DNA from: Lepidodermella squamata | Lineage: Eukaryota > Gastrotricha | Assembly: GCA_047495785.1 (NCBI GenBank) | Contig: JBLDXI010000074.1 | Coordinates: 1,302,001 to 1,366,000 of the forward strand | Direction: 5' to 3' | DNA length: 64,000 bases | Part shown: positions 35,288 to 44,919 of the stretch, in pieces | How positions within the stretch are numbered: position 1 is the first letter of the stretch | Layout: each line of letters begins with the position of its first letter | Position numbers and translations under genes: made by a program | The notes under the pieces: generated by a model | The model's database searches: none | What the model was told of the DNA's origin: nothing | The model's input: the letters and a program-made list of their open reading frames with translations, nothing else

Positions 35288-36826
35288 TTACCGAAAATCA
35301 ATCTCCGACTTAAGCCCACTGTACAACTCGAATAAAGCTGAGCAGTCAAACGTGGGACTGTTATTGCCGAGGTTATTGTCCATTTCTTGCTGCTTCCAAT
35401 GCGCAAATTGCCATGTAGGAGCCTGGGAGTATAAAGAAGCTGTGTGGCCATAACTCGACCGGCTGATGAGCAGCATGTCGGCCTGCGTCAGAATCGTCCA
35501 ATCTACAAAAACCTTAGCGAATTCGAACCAAGCATTGTCAGGTTGTGTAACGTCGGATCTATCCAAGTGCTTCAACGGCAGAATTCGATTGGTGTCGAAA
35601 ACTGTCGCGCTCATGTTGCTGAGATCGCTCTTGAGTTCCTCAAGTGCCTCAACAGAATCACCGGTCAAGAAAATTACTTTTTCCAACTTGGGATCGATCA
35701 TTGAGATCAGACGGCGAATTTTCGAGGTGAAGCAAGAGATCTGTGAATTTTCGACCCTTGACCCACCTTCGCCCCAGGTCGATCGCAGGGTTCGAATCTG
35801 AACCCCGATTTTGACTGCGCTACTCCAAGATTCTCCGTTCAGTCTTGTTTCGTTTTCAATTACTTGCGAAATCAAATTATCAAGTCGTGAAGTTCGCTTT
35901 CCAAGAAGTAGTCTCAGTGCAACGGATGCAATAATCGAATAATCTGTCGATGCATTTGCTGTAGCTGGAAATAATCGCTGAAGATTTGCGAACGACGGAT
36001 TTTGGAAGATCGACTCCAAAGCTTTTAGGCGATTGGTCGTTCCATCCCAAGAATCCCAATTTTCCAGGCGGTTTTTGACAAAATTCGGATCCGCAAGGTC
36101 TCTGATCAACTGATTACCGTCGTCATCAATAAGTCGCCAGTAATTTCGGATTTTCAATGACTTCGTTCGATGTTCTTGATACAGATGTTCAAAAGCGTCT
36201 TTCCTGGTTGTGTAGAAGCCATCGTAGAAACCTTCGTTCACTCGAAAGTATTCAGCAATATTGACAGGCTTCGCCCAGTCGAGGTGGAAAATTCTATTCG
36301 AAGCCACTGCTGTGAAGAATAGGGAGGCGACGCCTTTGAGCCTATCGCCGAAGCCGCCGCAGGATACCCCGTTATCACAAGAATAGGCAACAAACTTGAA
36401 GAAAACACAATATAACAGTCCATTATTTCTGACAGAATATCGACTCACTTTCAGCCGAGATTTGCCTGGATTGCTCTCGAGCGATCTTGTGATATTGCGG
36501 TAATAAGAATTTCTGAGGCTTGAAATAATTTTCTCGATAGATTTACGGCGAATTTCCGCCTCGGAGATTAGATCTCTCAATTCGGAAGGCGTAATTGCGA
36601 TGTGAATCCTAGAACGTTGGTTAGAGCTCAATTCACTTGCCTCAATGATGGGAGAAATTCCGAGTGAGATTCCTCCGATTGTAAAATTCGATTGGAAGAG
36701 ACTCCGGGAGAAAAAGATACGCCCAAACAGAAAGAATCGTAGATCAATAGCTTCCAACCGCAGCAGAACGATGAACGCGAGAATTAAAAATGGCAAAATA
36801 AGCCAATGCTTTGTTGAAAGTTGCAT
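35288..36826 (-). CDS. GDR-family fucosyltransferase-like protein 1
   Basis: Exons 36826-36449 and 36394-35288 encode 494 residues. The 54-nt intron between them has no stop and is a multiple of three, so the unspliced frame is also open, but splicing restores the paralogue match KFVAYSC. The anchor is LILPFLILAFIVLL after MQLSTKHW. The family signature is SCGGFGDRLKGVASLFF, then SNRIFHLDW, KIGVQIR (resembling the donor-binding motif of alpha-1,2/alpha-1,6/O-fucosyltransferases), VIFLTGDS, and a late ADMLLISRSSYGHTASL. These match the shape of GT-B fucosyltransferase motifs but are not proof of fucose transfer. A second Met upstream (36871) would lengthen the tail. Unlike its three paralogues it lies among GT6 genes, tail to tail with GT6 gene 1. 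Confidence 0.7.
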   Translation of the reverse strand: MQLSTKHWLILPFLILAFIVLLRLEAIDLRFFLFGRIFFSRSLFQSNFTIGGISLGISPIIEASELSSNQRSRIHIAITPSELRDLISEAEIRRKSIEKIISSLRNSYYRNITRSLESNPGKSRLKVSRYSVRNNGLLYCVFFKFVAYSCDNGVSCGGFGDRLKGVASLFFTAVASNRIFHLDWAKPVNIAEYFRVNEGFYDGFYTTRKDAFEHLYQEHRTKSLKIRNYWRLIDDDGNQLIRDLADPNFVKNRLENWDSWDGTTNRLKALESIFQNPSFANLQRLFPATANASTDYSIIASVALRLLLGKRTSRLDNLISQVIENETRLNGESWSSAVKIGVQIRTLRSTWGEGGSRVENSQISCFTSKIRRLISMIDPKLEKVIFLTGDSVEALEELKSDLSNMSATVFDTNRILPLKHLDRSDVTQPDNAWFEFAKVFVDWTILTQADMLLISRSSYGHTASLYSQAPTWQFAHWKQQEMDNNLGNNSPTFDCSALFELYSGLKSEIDFR

Positions 36827-36863
36827 GTAAATAATGTCTAATCGATAAAAATGAATCCCAAAG

Positions 36864-37859
36864 TTAACCAATTTTTTTTGAAATAGTTATTATTCTAGGA
36901 TCAAGAGGTAGTTTCCACTTCTCAGGATAACAATAAGCTGGGCTCAGTGCGGTTGTAGGTTTGTGCTCCACAAAATATCGATTTAAATGTGATTCCTCCA
37001 TCCATAATGCTGTATAGTGGTCTTCAGTCATAAAGTCTTTCCTAGCACACTGTGATATGTGGCTGCATAGGTCTAAGAAATTGCTTCGTTTGCCTCCGTA
37101 AAGTGCGCTGTGGAAGTATCGCGTAGCTCGTCTGTCTGTTTCATTGATTGCAGCGCAGGAATCAAAATTACGCTCGAAGGGAAGCTTAGCGTTTTCATTA
37201 ACCCGATAGTAACTGGGATGCAGAGCGCCTACCAGGTCGCCGATTAATTCTCGGCCAACTTCTGATACGAACAGCAAATTAGCGTCCATAGAGTAGAGGT
37301 AGTCAATGTTCTGTAAAAATATGTGATCACGGCATTGCTGGGATTATATGAATTTTGACCTAACCAATTTCTCGTATAGGTTTGTAGAATTGAGGTAGAT
37401 GCCACATCGCCATAGATTCCCTTTCGGCCAGCCAATGTAAGGCTCAAGCACCCGGACGACATCGTTCACATTATCGATGTCTTCCGGTCGATCAGTGAAT
37501 ATGAAAAAGTAGACCTCAAACGCTCGACCGTCTTTCTCTGATCTCGAATGAAGATTCAAATGGACGCGAGCTGAATCAGCCAAACGATTCGACATTTTAG
37601 CGTACCAGCCGGTTGCCATTATCAGAAAGCCAATTTTAAAAACTGTTACTTCTAGATCCTTTGTAGTTGAGGAGCTCACTGTTTTTGTATTGAGAGCTGA
37701 AGACAATTTCGGCTTCGAAACAAGAGTACGAATGGTAGTGGAGTTGATATCGGTTTTCTGATCCCTTGACAACGAGAAAGCAGCCAAAACAGCCAAAATG
37801 ATCAAAAATATGACAAAAAGCTTGAAGGAAGACAGCCGTCTGTTAATATTAAGTGCCAT
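36864..37859 (-). CDS. GT6-family glycosyltransferase 2 with altered DxD
   Basis: Exons 37859-37365 and 37310-36864 encode 313 residues; an alternative start at 37880 adds seven. The signal anchor is LFVIFLIILAVLAAFSL. Conserved blocks are KIGFLIMATGWYA, VYFFIFTDRPED, GWPKGNLWRC, GALHPSYY, YGGKRSNFL, EESHLNRYF and LSPAYCYP. The DxD site reads MDANLL, so the second Asp is Asn, and the WHDESHLN block reads WMEESHLN, keeping the catalytic Glu. Some bacterial GT6 enzymes have NxN in place of DxD and work without metal, so this copy could be metal-independent or changed in activity; that is inference. The intron is at the same place as in GT6 genes 1 and 3 and the fusion gene. Confidence 0.82.
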
Positions 37860-38186
37860 GACTTCGTCTGTAAGAAGCATGCAAGTGACTGTTTGTTACT
37901 ACCTTATGCAGCTGACCGCCCCATCGATTTATGTGGTCACGCATTTATTGTCAAAGGTGATAAGTCGATCAAAGCTGTCGTCAATTTTACAACTACTACT
38001 ACTACTATACAATTTCAGCACCACGAATTCGAAATTTACTTCAGAACTTGTTCTCCAAAAGCATCAAACATTGAAACACGCATTTCACTCAATTCAAACA
38101 TCGAAATCCCACTTTATTTTACGATCTTTCCACTGAATGACATTGAATTTGAAAGCTTCAAAACCGGATTCTATACATATTTTAAA

Positions 38187-38612
38187 TTATGGCGCCTGGT
38201 TCACAATCAAAATATTATTAAATTTGTTAACAACTAGTTCTTGCACCGGCTCGGGTTGCAATCTCGCATTTATCACGACAAATTTCGCCAACCACTCAAA
38301 AACACCCCGCCAGCACCTTTCGAGCTGCTCCATCGGCGTCGAAGGTTGCGGCATAAATAGCCGCATGTGCTGCTCGTCCGAGTACATGCCAGCATTGCCA
38401 CTGGCCAGGAAAATGACAGGCGACACGAGGAAGACGACAGCCAATGAGATCCAGAGGATTCTCGCCAGCAACTGGCAGTACCACTGCCTTCCCATTTGCT
38501 CCCAGTGCTCGATTTCGGTGCACTTTGACGGCGGATGCATTACGCTGATATGAATGGCATCAGGAACATGCTCGATTAGTTTTACAGTTGCTTCTTCGTT
38601 CTTAGTAGCCAT
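38187..38612 (-). CDS. Small single-pass membrane protein, unrecognised
   Basis: An intronless frame of 141 codons begins MATKNEEATVKLIEH. One strong hydrophobic segment (ILWISLAVVFLVSPVIFLA) sits in the middle, preceded by WYCQLLAR. The C-terminal half carries CWRGVFEWLAKFVVIN. Base composition is a little more GC-rich than the neighbours, like a real exon. It lies between GT6 genes 2 and 3 on the same strand. No family is recognised; it could be a membrane partner of the Golgi enzymes, but nothing beyond position suggests this. Confidence 0.5.
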   Translation of the reverse strand: MATKNEEATVKLIEHVPDAIHISVMHPPSKCTEIEHWEQMGRQWYCQLLARILWISLAVVFLVSPVIFLASGNAGMYSDEQHMRLFMPQPSTPMEQLERCWRGVFEWLAKFVVINARLQPEPVQELVVNKFNNILIVNQAP

Positions 38613-39184
38613 GTTTAGCTGCTACACATTCAATGCTAATGCATAGGCCTAAATGAACATTGGTAATGCAAGTTGTTTAATCACGTAACAACTGAGTAAA
38701 CCTAAATAGTGAAATTATGATCGCACGTACTCTAATGTTTAATTGAGACTAATAAATTAGGGCTATGGTTGAGACTCATCTGATCATTTCACCTTCTCCG
38801 CAAGTGAATCGGAAGGAAATAAATCGAGCTCTAAGTCTACAGCTAATTAAAGATGTTTTAAGCTACGCCAACTACTCTCAATTTGATTAGGGAAAAACGG
38901 GTTGAAAATAGACTATCAATTTGGAATCCGCTTCCCTCATCAGAATAAGTAGGCCTAAACTAAGAAAGAAGCCTACACCAGCATTAGAAGTAGTCTCATA
39001 ATTTTCCAAGCCGTTAAAATCTATTTTTCAAAGGTGAAGAAACGCTTTGGTAAGAAAATACATAGAAGAAGTCGTTATTGCTTTCCATTTTGCGTATTTC
39101 CTCGCGCATCGATTATTCACTCGCGTTGTAGATAGTAAATAATTAAGTTCACAGGCTCTCTTAAATGTTTAATAACATCGATGA
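38613..39184. other. Intergenic region, no feature seen
   Basis: AT-rich sequence downstream of GT6 gene 3. No exon, RNA or repeat was recognised. Confidence 0.5.
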
Positions 39185-40317
39185 CTAGCTTGGAGGCTTG
39201 GCATGCGTCACCATCCGTGCGGCTTCGTGGTCCTTCATCATGGCCATGATCTTCATTTGGTAAGGCAGCTTCATGCCTAAATGTTTGCAAACTTTGTGAT
39301 TAAATCTAAAGAACTCCAATTTTCTTGGTAATTTTGTGGAAATTTTAATGTTTTTTAAGCTTACCTTGGCCGAAGCAATAAGCTGGGCTAAGAATGAGCG
39401 TAGGCGGTCTCACGAGAGCGAAGTAGTGATTTAAATGCGACTCGTCGTGCCAAATCGCCGTGTAAGACCCCTTCAAAGCTAGATCTTTCTCAATGCCAGC
39501 AGTCGTCACGTTGCACAGCTGTAGCACTTCCAAAGTTCGACCACCAAATACGCCGCCTGCAAAGTAGTTGGTGCCCTTGTTAAGAGGAATGTAGGCAGCA
39601 GATTTCGGATCTCGCTCGTAGTGGAACTCGTAGCGGAAATTGTTGACCCAGCCTGGGTGCAAGGTCCCAACGAGATCGCCCAGAATTTCTGGACCAACTG
39701 GTTGGACAATCATGAGATCAGCATCCAGTGAAAATAAGTAGTCCTCTTCCTAGAATTTAAATGTTGCTAGATCCATAATTCAGCCAGAATTGGTAAGATT
39801 TATCGGAAAATTAAGAAATATCGTTATCGAAATTTATACTTGCAGATTTACCTACTTGCTCGAGAATATCCCGCGATTTGATGTAGACCGAGCACCGCCA
39901 AAGGGTATCCGATGGCCAGCCTAGACGTTTTTGGTAGATAACAACAACGTCATCACCGTGGGGGGCTTGCTCTGCTCTATCCGTGAAAACGTAGAAGCTC
40001 AATTGATATAGCTGGCGCTGTTCGGGCGTCGCGAACATGTATCGCCGTGCTGACATGATGAGGAAACTTGAATAGCGAGCATAACGCCCTGTTGCCATGA
40101 TGAGAATACCGATTCGAATCTTTCGGCTTACAACGAAGCAATCAGGCGGGGTAGTAGTAGCATTAGATGCTTCAGCCACTGGTATGAAATTTGGCTCGGA
40201 GATTTTACTAAGGCTGATAAAATTCGCTAACAGAAAACCGATTGCTATTCCGACTAAAAATTTAGCATATTCGAATGAAAACATTATGGAAAAGATTATG
40301 TTATTGTTATAGTGCAA
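39185..40317 (-). CDS. GT6-family glycosyltransferase 3
   Basis: Exons 40317-39856, 39749-39365 and 39276-39185 encode 312 residues. The start could be the second Met at 40284, nearer the signal anchor (FLVGIAIGFLLANF). The catalytic blocks are the most complete in the array: RIGILIMATGRYARY, FYVFTDRAEQ, LGWPSDTLWRC, FSLDADLM (DxD intact), GTLHPGW, FHYERDPKSAAYIP, GGVFGGR, WHDESHLNHYF and LSPAYCFGQG. GTLHPG, YERxPxSxAYIP and WHDESHLN are close to the vertebrate ABO enzymes. The third exon encodes the family's C-terminal KIMAMMKDHEAAR block. This is the copy most likely to be an active transferase. Confidence 0.86.
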
Positions 40318-41227
40318 TGGATCTAGGACTTATGAATGGAGTGCTGTTTGAAATTGGAGAGTAGCACGTGCCGGGTTTACACGATGAAATTTTATATATC
40401 TACATTGTTATTTACTTCAATTCGGATGAAAACCGGAAACATTTTCCTGCTTTATATTAATCGACTAGTTCAACGCTCTGCAAACTCGTTTTTTCCGGTT
40501 TCCGGCTGGGATTTAATGGCGGCCGCTAGGCTTTTCTCGAAGAATTGCTGGAATGCGGCCGGATGCCTCGTTTCGCAGCCAGAATTACTGTGAAATACGG
40601 TTATCTAGAGGTCGCTTCCCTCGCATACTGCATTGATGGGTCCAATGCGATAATCTTGAGCATTTCCCCTCATCGTTGGCTTTAGGAAGGGGAGAACAAT
40701 TAATGCGAATTGAAGTTAAGACCCACGGGAGTATTCGCAATGCCCAGTTCCCAGCCGAAAACACCAAAGGTTCTTGTGGTTTTTGTAGCCTTCCCGTCGT
40801 TGGCATCTTGAAGCTGGGGTACCCAGCAGCACCCCTGTACTTTCTCGTAACCTTAATCTGTGAGTCACGAACGTTGAGGGAAACAGTTCAGATGTATCTT
40901 TTTTGAGGAGTATGGACGGGTGCATGTACCGCATGACCTTGACTGAGTGGCAAGTCTCAGACATGAAAGATCCCACGACAACTTGGTACTTATATCTTAA
41001 ACAGTAGCTTGTGGAACAGACAGAATGAATCAACTGGAAATTGGAAAGAAAAACATGAAATTGCCATCTCGTATATGAGAGTCATTCCTAAATGTTTCTT
41101 TCAAAAGTATGATTCGATTTCTTCACGTTTCTTCACGTTATAACATCAAGTTATTTCTCGTATCGCATACTGCATACCCAGGTAGCCCAAGGTTGAAGTG
41201 AAACCAAATAATATGCCAAATAATATG
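40318..41227. other. Intergenic region, GT6 gene 3 to EB-like gene D
   Basis: Several open frames of 70-105 codons overlap on both strands and are probably chance. A CGCATACTGCAT word occurs near 40,624 and 41,166. No gene is supported. Confidence 0.4.
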
Positions 41228-42493
41228 TTAGCATAACAAAAGTATCGACGTTGTCATAATCATCGACGGAATCAACGCGTTTGAAGCTGACTTCTTGGCT
41301 ACAGCGGCCTGCATTCGAGCCATGGTAGTCGTAGTTGGTGCAACAAAAGTGAACTTAATTCGGCCACATTCTTCACTCGATCTCGCCAACGGCTTAGTAT
41401 AAGCCCCTGCGAAAGATTCAATATTTTCACGAATATGATCAAGGCTGAAACCTCCAACTTACGGCATGTTCCACTTAATTCGTCATCAGAGCATCTGTAG
41501 CAAAAGGTGGACTTAGCGCACAGCCTAACGTTTGGTTTGTCAGTATTTTCATCGCCAGCTATAGTGCATTTTTGTCCTTTCGCTAAATTGATCGTGGCGT
41601 TGCTATGGGCGCAAATCTTCCTGGTTACCATAGCCGCATTGTCAGGATCAAATGTCGTTATTTCAGTCTCTGAGCCTCTCGAAGTATCGCAGGCACATTT
41701 CCCACCCGAGCACATCAGAAGACTGTCGGGAACTTTGAATGTCGACGAGCATTCCTCGTCATTCGAGCACTTGTCGCCGATTTGCCGTGCGACGCATCTG
41801 CCAATGTTAGGATCGTAGTAGTCACTGGAATACCTGCACGAGCATGTGCCATCGGAACACCATTGCCAAATTCCTCCGCCGGCGCAATCTTCGATGGAGC
41901 TACATAGTGCTTTGCCAGCGCTGCAACCGTTCCCATCGACGGTGAAACGACACGTGACACGTTTAGCGGCAGGGTCGCATATCGCATTTGGTATTGTGAT
42001 TATTTCATTCGATTGGCCGCTGCACGTGCCGCCCAAATTGCTCACATAGCTCACTTAAGATCGAGAAAAAAGCTCAAATGAGAGAAATTAGGTTTCGATA
42101 TTTCCAAAATTCGGGATTTAAGTCACGTTTAAGGTAATTCAATCGATGTCAGTATGGTAGAAAAACGGTCATCCCGCTATCTATCGAATTCAGTTTATGC
42201 TATATAACAACTAACAACAGTAATTTATGCTTTATCGAAATTGAGAAATCAGAAATCGAGAGATCACGATAATATTTGAAGTAAAATCCCACCTGCATTG
42301 CTGCAAGACTTGCTAGTGCGAAGCCAAATTGAGCAGTCATTGCAGAAACATCCAGAATACGGGCAAGGTGGATCCTGAATAAAGCGAAAAAAATGCCGTC
42401 ATAGCATTTCGAGGCCAAAAATCCAAACCAGAGCGGGGAAAGTTTCGCAACGCGAATTAGCCGGACAGGTGTCATTACCAGATACACTGCAAT
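41228..42493 (-). CDS. Secreted EB-like cysteine-rich protein D with GPI-like tail (first exon not found)
   Basis: Exons from right to left are 42493-42429, 42374-42293, 42053-41463 and 41406-41228, all in the family's phases. Modules are CSVSGNDTCPANSRC, CPYSGCFCNDC, GNGCSAGKALC, then CSCRYSSDYYDPNIGRC with RQIGDKC. The last exon gives a Thr/Ala-rich spacer and a hydrophobic end (LIPSMIMTTSILLLC), a GPI-like signal. The signal-peptide exon should lie between 42,500 and 42,850 but none joins convincingly. It is separated from the A-B-C cluster by about 10 kb of glycosyltransferase genes, so the family was either split by insertion of those genes or moved. Confidence 0.72.
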
Positions 42494-42890
42494 CTGCATT
42501 ATTATAATGTGCCATCACAAACCGCATATTTTTCGATGAGAAAAGTCAAACTTCGAAATGAGCTGATTACTTCTCTACCGGCGCCATTTAATTGCGAAAA
42601 AGCAAGCGTGATTACAGAGAACAGAAACTAGAAATTTAATTTGAGTGGCAAAAGTTTCATTGTAGATTTCGTAACATACGCATAAGACAGTCCTGAATTT
42701 CATAGGTAATTTAGCGAGTCTGGGAAAATAATTTGAACTGAGTACCAATGCGATTAGCGACAAAGATAATCGTCTTATTAACGCGAATTCTATTAACAAC
42801 TTTGCTTTCACGCTATATATCCATTGTTCTCGATGCTAAGCCAACAAACTGTTTGTATTTTGACAGCAGCCCACGTGCGCTGTATCACAT

Positions 42891-43554
42891 GCCGGCGTAT
42901 GTTTTTTCGCCGGTGAAATTTTAATACGCCGGGGCGCCCACAATAATAATTATGTTTATAGCTGCAGCTTTGAATAACGGAAATAGTATATTGTAACTGG
43001 TGTAGAGCTACCTAAGAACTAAAACAACCCGAAAATATTTCATTTTATACTTTATTTCAGGCTTTACTTTATCAGCGATATCATTGAAATTCAAATCAAA
43101 TAAAGTTTGACATTTTTCACGATATTCGCATTTTTCGGTCGGTTGTCACCTTCTGAGCTCTCGAAAATTGGCAAGCCGTCGATTTGTCCAGATTTAGTCC
43201 TCAATCGCACTATTTTTCGCTCGCCGGCGTATGTTTTTTCGCCGGTGAAATTTTAATACGCCGGGGCGCCCACAATAATAATTATGTTTATAGCTGCAGC
43301 TTTGAATAACGGAAATAGTATATTGTAACTGGTGTAGAGCTACCTAAGAACTAAAACAACCCGAAAATATTTCATTTTATACTTTATTTCAGGCTTTACT
43401 TTATCAGCGATATCATTGAAATTCAAATCAAATAAAGTTTGACATTTTTCACGATATTCGCATTTTTCGGTCGGTTGTCACCTTCTGAGCTCTCGAAAAT
43501 TGGCAAGCCGTCGATTTGTCCAGATTTAGTCCTCAATCGCACTATTTTTCGCTC
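42891..43554. repeat. Perfect 332-bp tandem duplication over the 3' end of GT6 gene 4
   Basis: Copy 1 is 42891-43222 and copy 2 is 43223-43554. By eye they are identical base for base. Copy 2 carries the last 44 codons and 3' flank of GT6 gene 4, and copy 1 is an untranslated duplicate behind its stop codon. Each copy begins with an inverted repeat (CCGGCGTAT ... ATACGCCGG; in copy 1 at 42892-42900 and 42924-42932). The lack of any difference means a very recent event or an assembly error. Confidence 0.9.
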
Positions 43555-44523
43555 GTACGGCAGAGCAGTGAACGTGGCTTCTTCTGGATAGCAATAGCTG
43601 ACGTTTAAAATCCTACTCGGTCTTGTAGGCCTTTCCAAAATCTGTCGATTGATGTACGCTTCATCCAGAAGAGGTGCTACGTAATTGCCAGCGTCGTAAA
43701 TGTCGTGTTTCACGCATTCGGAAATTTTCTGGCACAATGCCAAGAAGGTTTCCCGCTTTCCGCCGAAAATTGAGCTTGTGACGTAGTGCTTACCTTGAGA
43801 CATGTAATTCTTCAACGACGCACAGCTTCGCCTTGATTTCTCGTAAGGAAACTCGTAACGTTTCTTATTGATATAACCGGGGTGATCTACAGCGAATAAA
43901 TCTTGCAAGAGTTCCGCGTCAACTTGAGCAACAAAACGCATGTCGGCATCTAATGAAATGAGGTAGTCCATTGAATTGAGATAATCGGAATTTCTTGCAA
44001 GTTTAACATAGCTTGAGCAGCGGAGTAGGGAGTCGAAAGGCCATCCAAGGCGATTTTGCCTCACTACGACTATATCTTGGCCTCGAGGCAATAAATGCTT
44101 ACTCTGGCGATCGGTAAAGATGAAAAATGTTATGGATGACTCGTTTGAGACTAGAAAATGTTGTCTCGCCGAGGCGACTAAGGCTTCGGTTTGCCTCGCG
44201 TATTCCTCCTCAACTGCGTAGATCAAGATCCCAATTTTTCGGTTGATTTTTTCAGAGGTATATTTTTGAAAAATCGGAGGTAAAGACCTTCCGTAACGCT
44301 CCAAGTCCATCGCCCGGTCATAGGCCTCCATAATAGCTGCATCATGCTCAGTGAACTGGTCACTTGTGTCAAAACGGGTAACCAGCGAGTTGAACACATA
44401 TTCAGCTACTGACAGGAAAATGATCAGGACGGCTCCGATGATGAGAAGTAAACAGGAAATGAGGCTGAGGACTGGTAAAATCTGGCAAGATCTGCGACGT
44501 AGATTCATTTTGAATAATATCAA
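43423..44523 (-). CDS. GT6-family glycosyltransferase 4, intronless and divergent at the active site
   Basis: One open frame of 366 codons with a strong signal anchor (LSLISCLLLIIGAVLIIFL). The start could be Met 1 (44523) or Met 5. Conserved blocks are KIGILIYAVEEEYARQ, FFIFTDRQS, GWPFDSLLRC, ISLDADM (DxD intact), VDHPGYI, YEFPYEKSRRSC, SSIFGGKR and a C-terminal block with YERKIVRL. The WHDESHLN block is changed to LLDEAYINR, keeping Asp-Glu but losing Trp-His and Ser-His. The intron shared by GT6 genes 1-3 and the fusion is absent. The altered acceptor-side block suggests a changed acceptor or reduced activity (inference). Confidence 0.8.
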   Translation of the reverse strand: MILFKMNLRRRSCQILPVLSLISCLLLIIGAVLIIFLSVAEYVFNSLVTRFDTSDQFTEHDAAIMEAYDRAMDLERYGRSLPPIFQKYTSEKINRKIGILIYAVEEEYARQTEALVASARQHFLVSNESSITFFIFTDRQSKHLLPRGQDIVVVRQNRLGWPFDSLLRCSSYVKLARNSDYLNSMDYLISLDADMRFVAQVDAELLQDLFAVDHPGYINKKRYEFPYEKSRRSCASLKNYMSQGKHYVTSSIFGGKRETFLALCQKISECVKHDIYDAGNYVAPLLDEAYINRQILERPTRPSRILNVSYCYPEEATFTALPYERKIVRLRTKSGQIDGLPIFESSEGDNRPKNANIVKNVKLYLI

Positions 44524-44919
44524 TAATATTCAGCGATGAGAAATGATCTCAGGCTAAATAATATAGTTATTTGGCTCGCGAGTAGCGTTATTACACTGAT
44601 GCGGCTAATTATGGCGCTCCGTTGATCCAAAATCAATTGATATAATATCGCTTATAGCTTTATGACACGCGATAAGGAATCAGCGTATAGCATCGAATCG
44701 GTACATGTGGCTAAAGACTAAAGACTTGATCGACATTGATCTACGTGCAGCAATAGGGATGGGCCTGTACATACCTATATTTAAAAACCGTATTAAAACA
44801 TATCGTTAGCGTCGTTGAATCACTCGGATTTAGGCTTGTTTACGTCCGGTACAAATTCACGGATGACAAGTAAAAATCGGTTTTTTAACGTATGAATGGA
44901 GAGGCAAAAAAATAATGAG

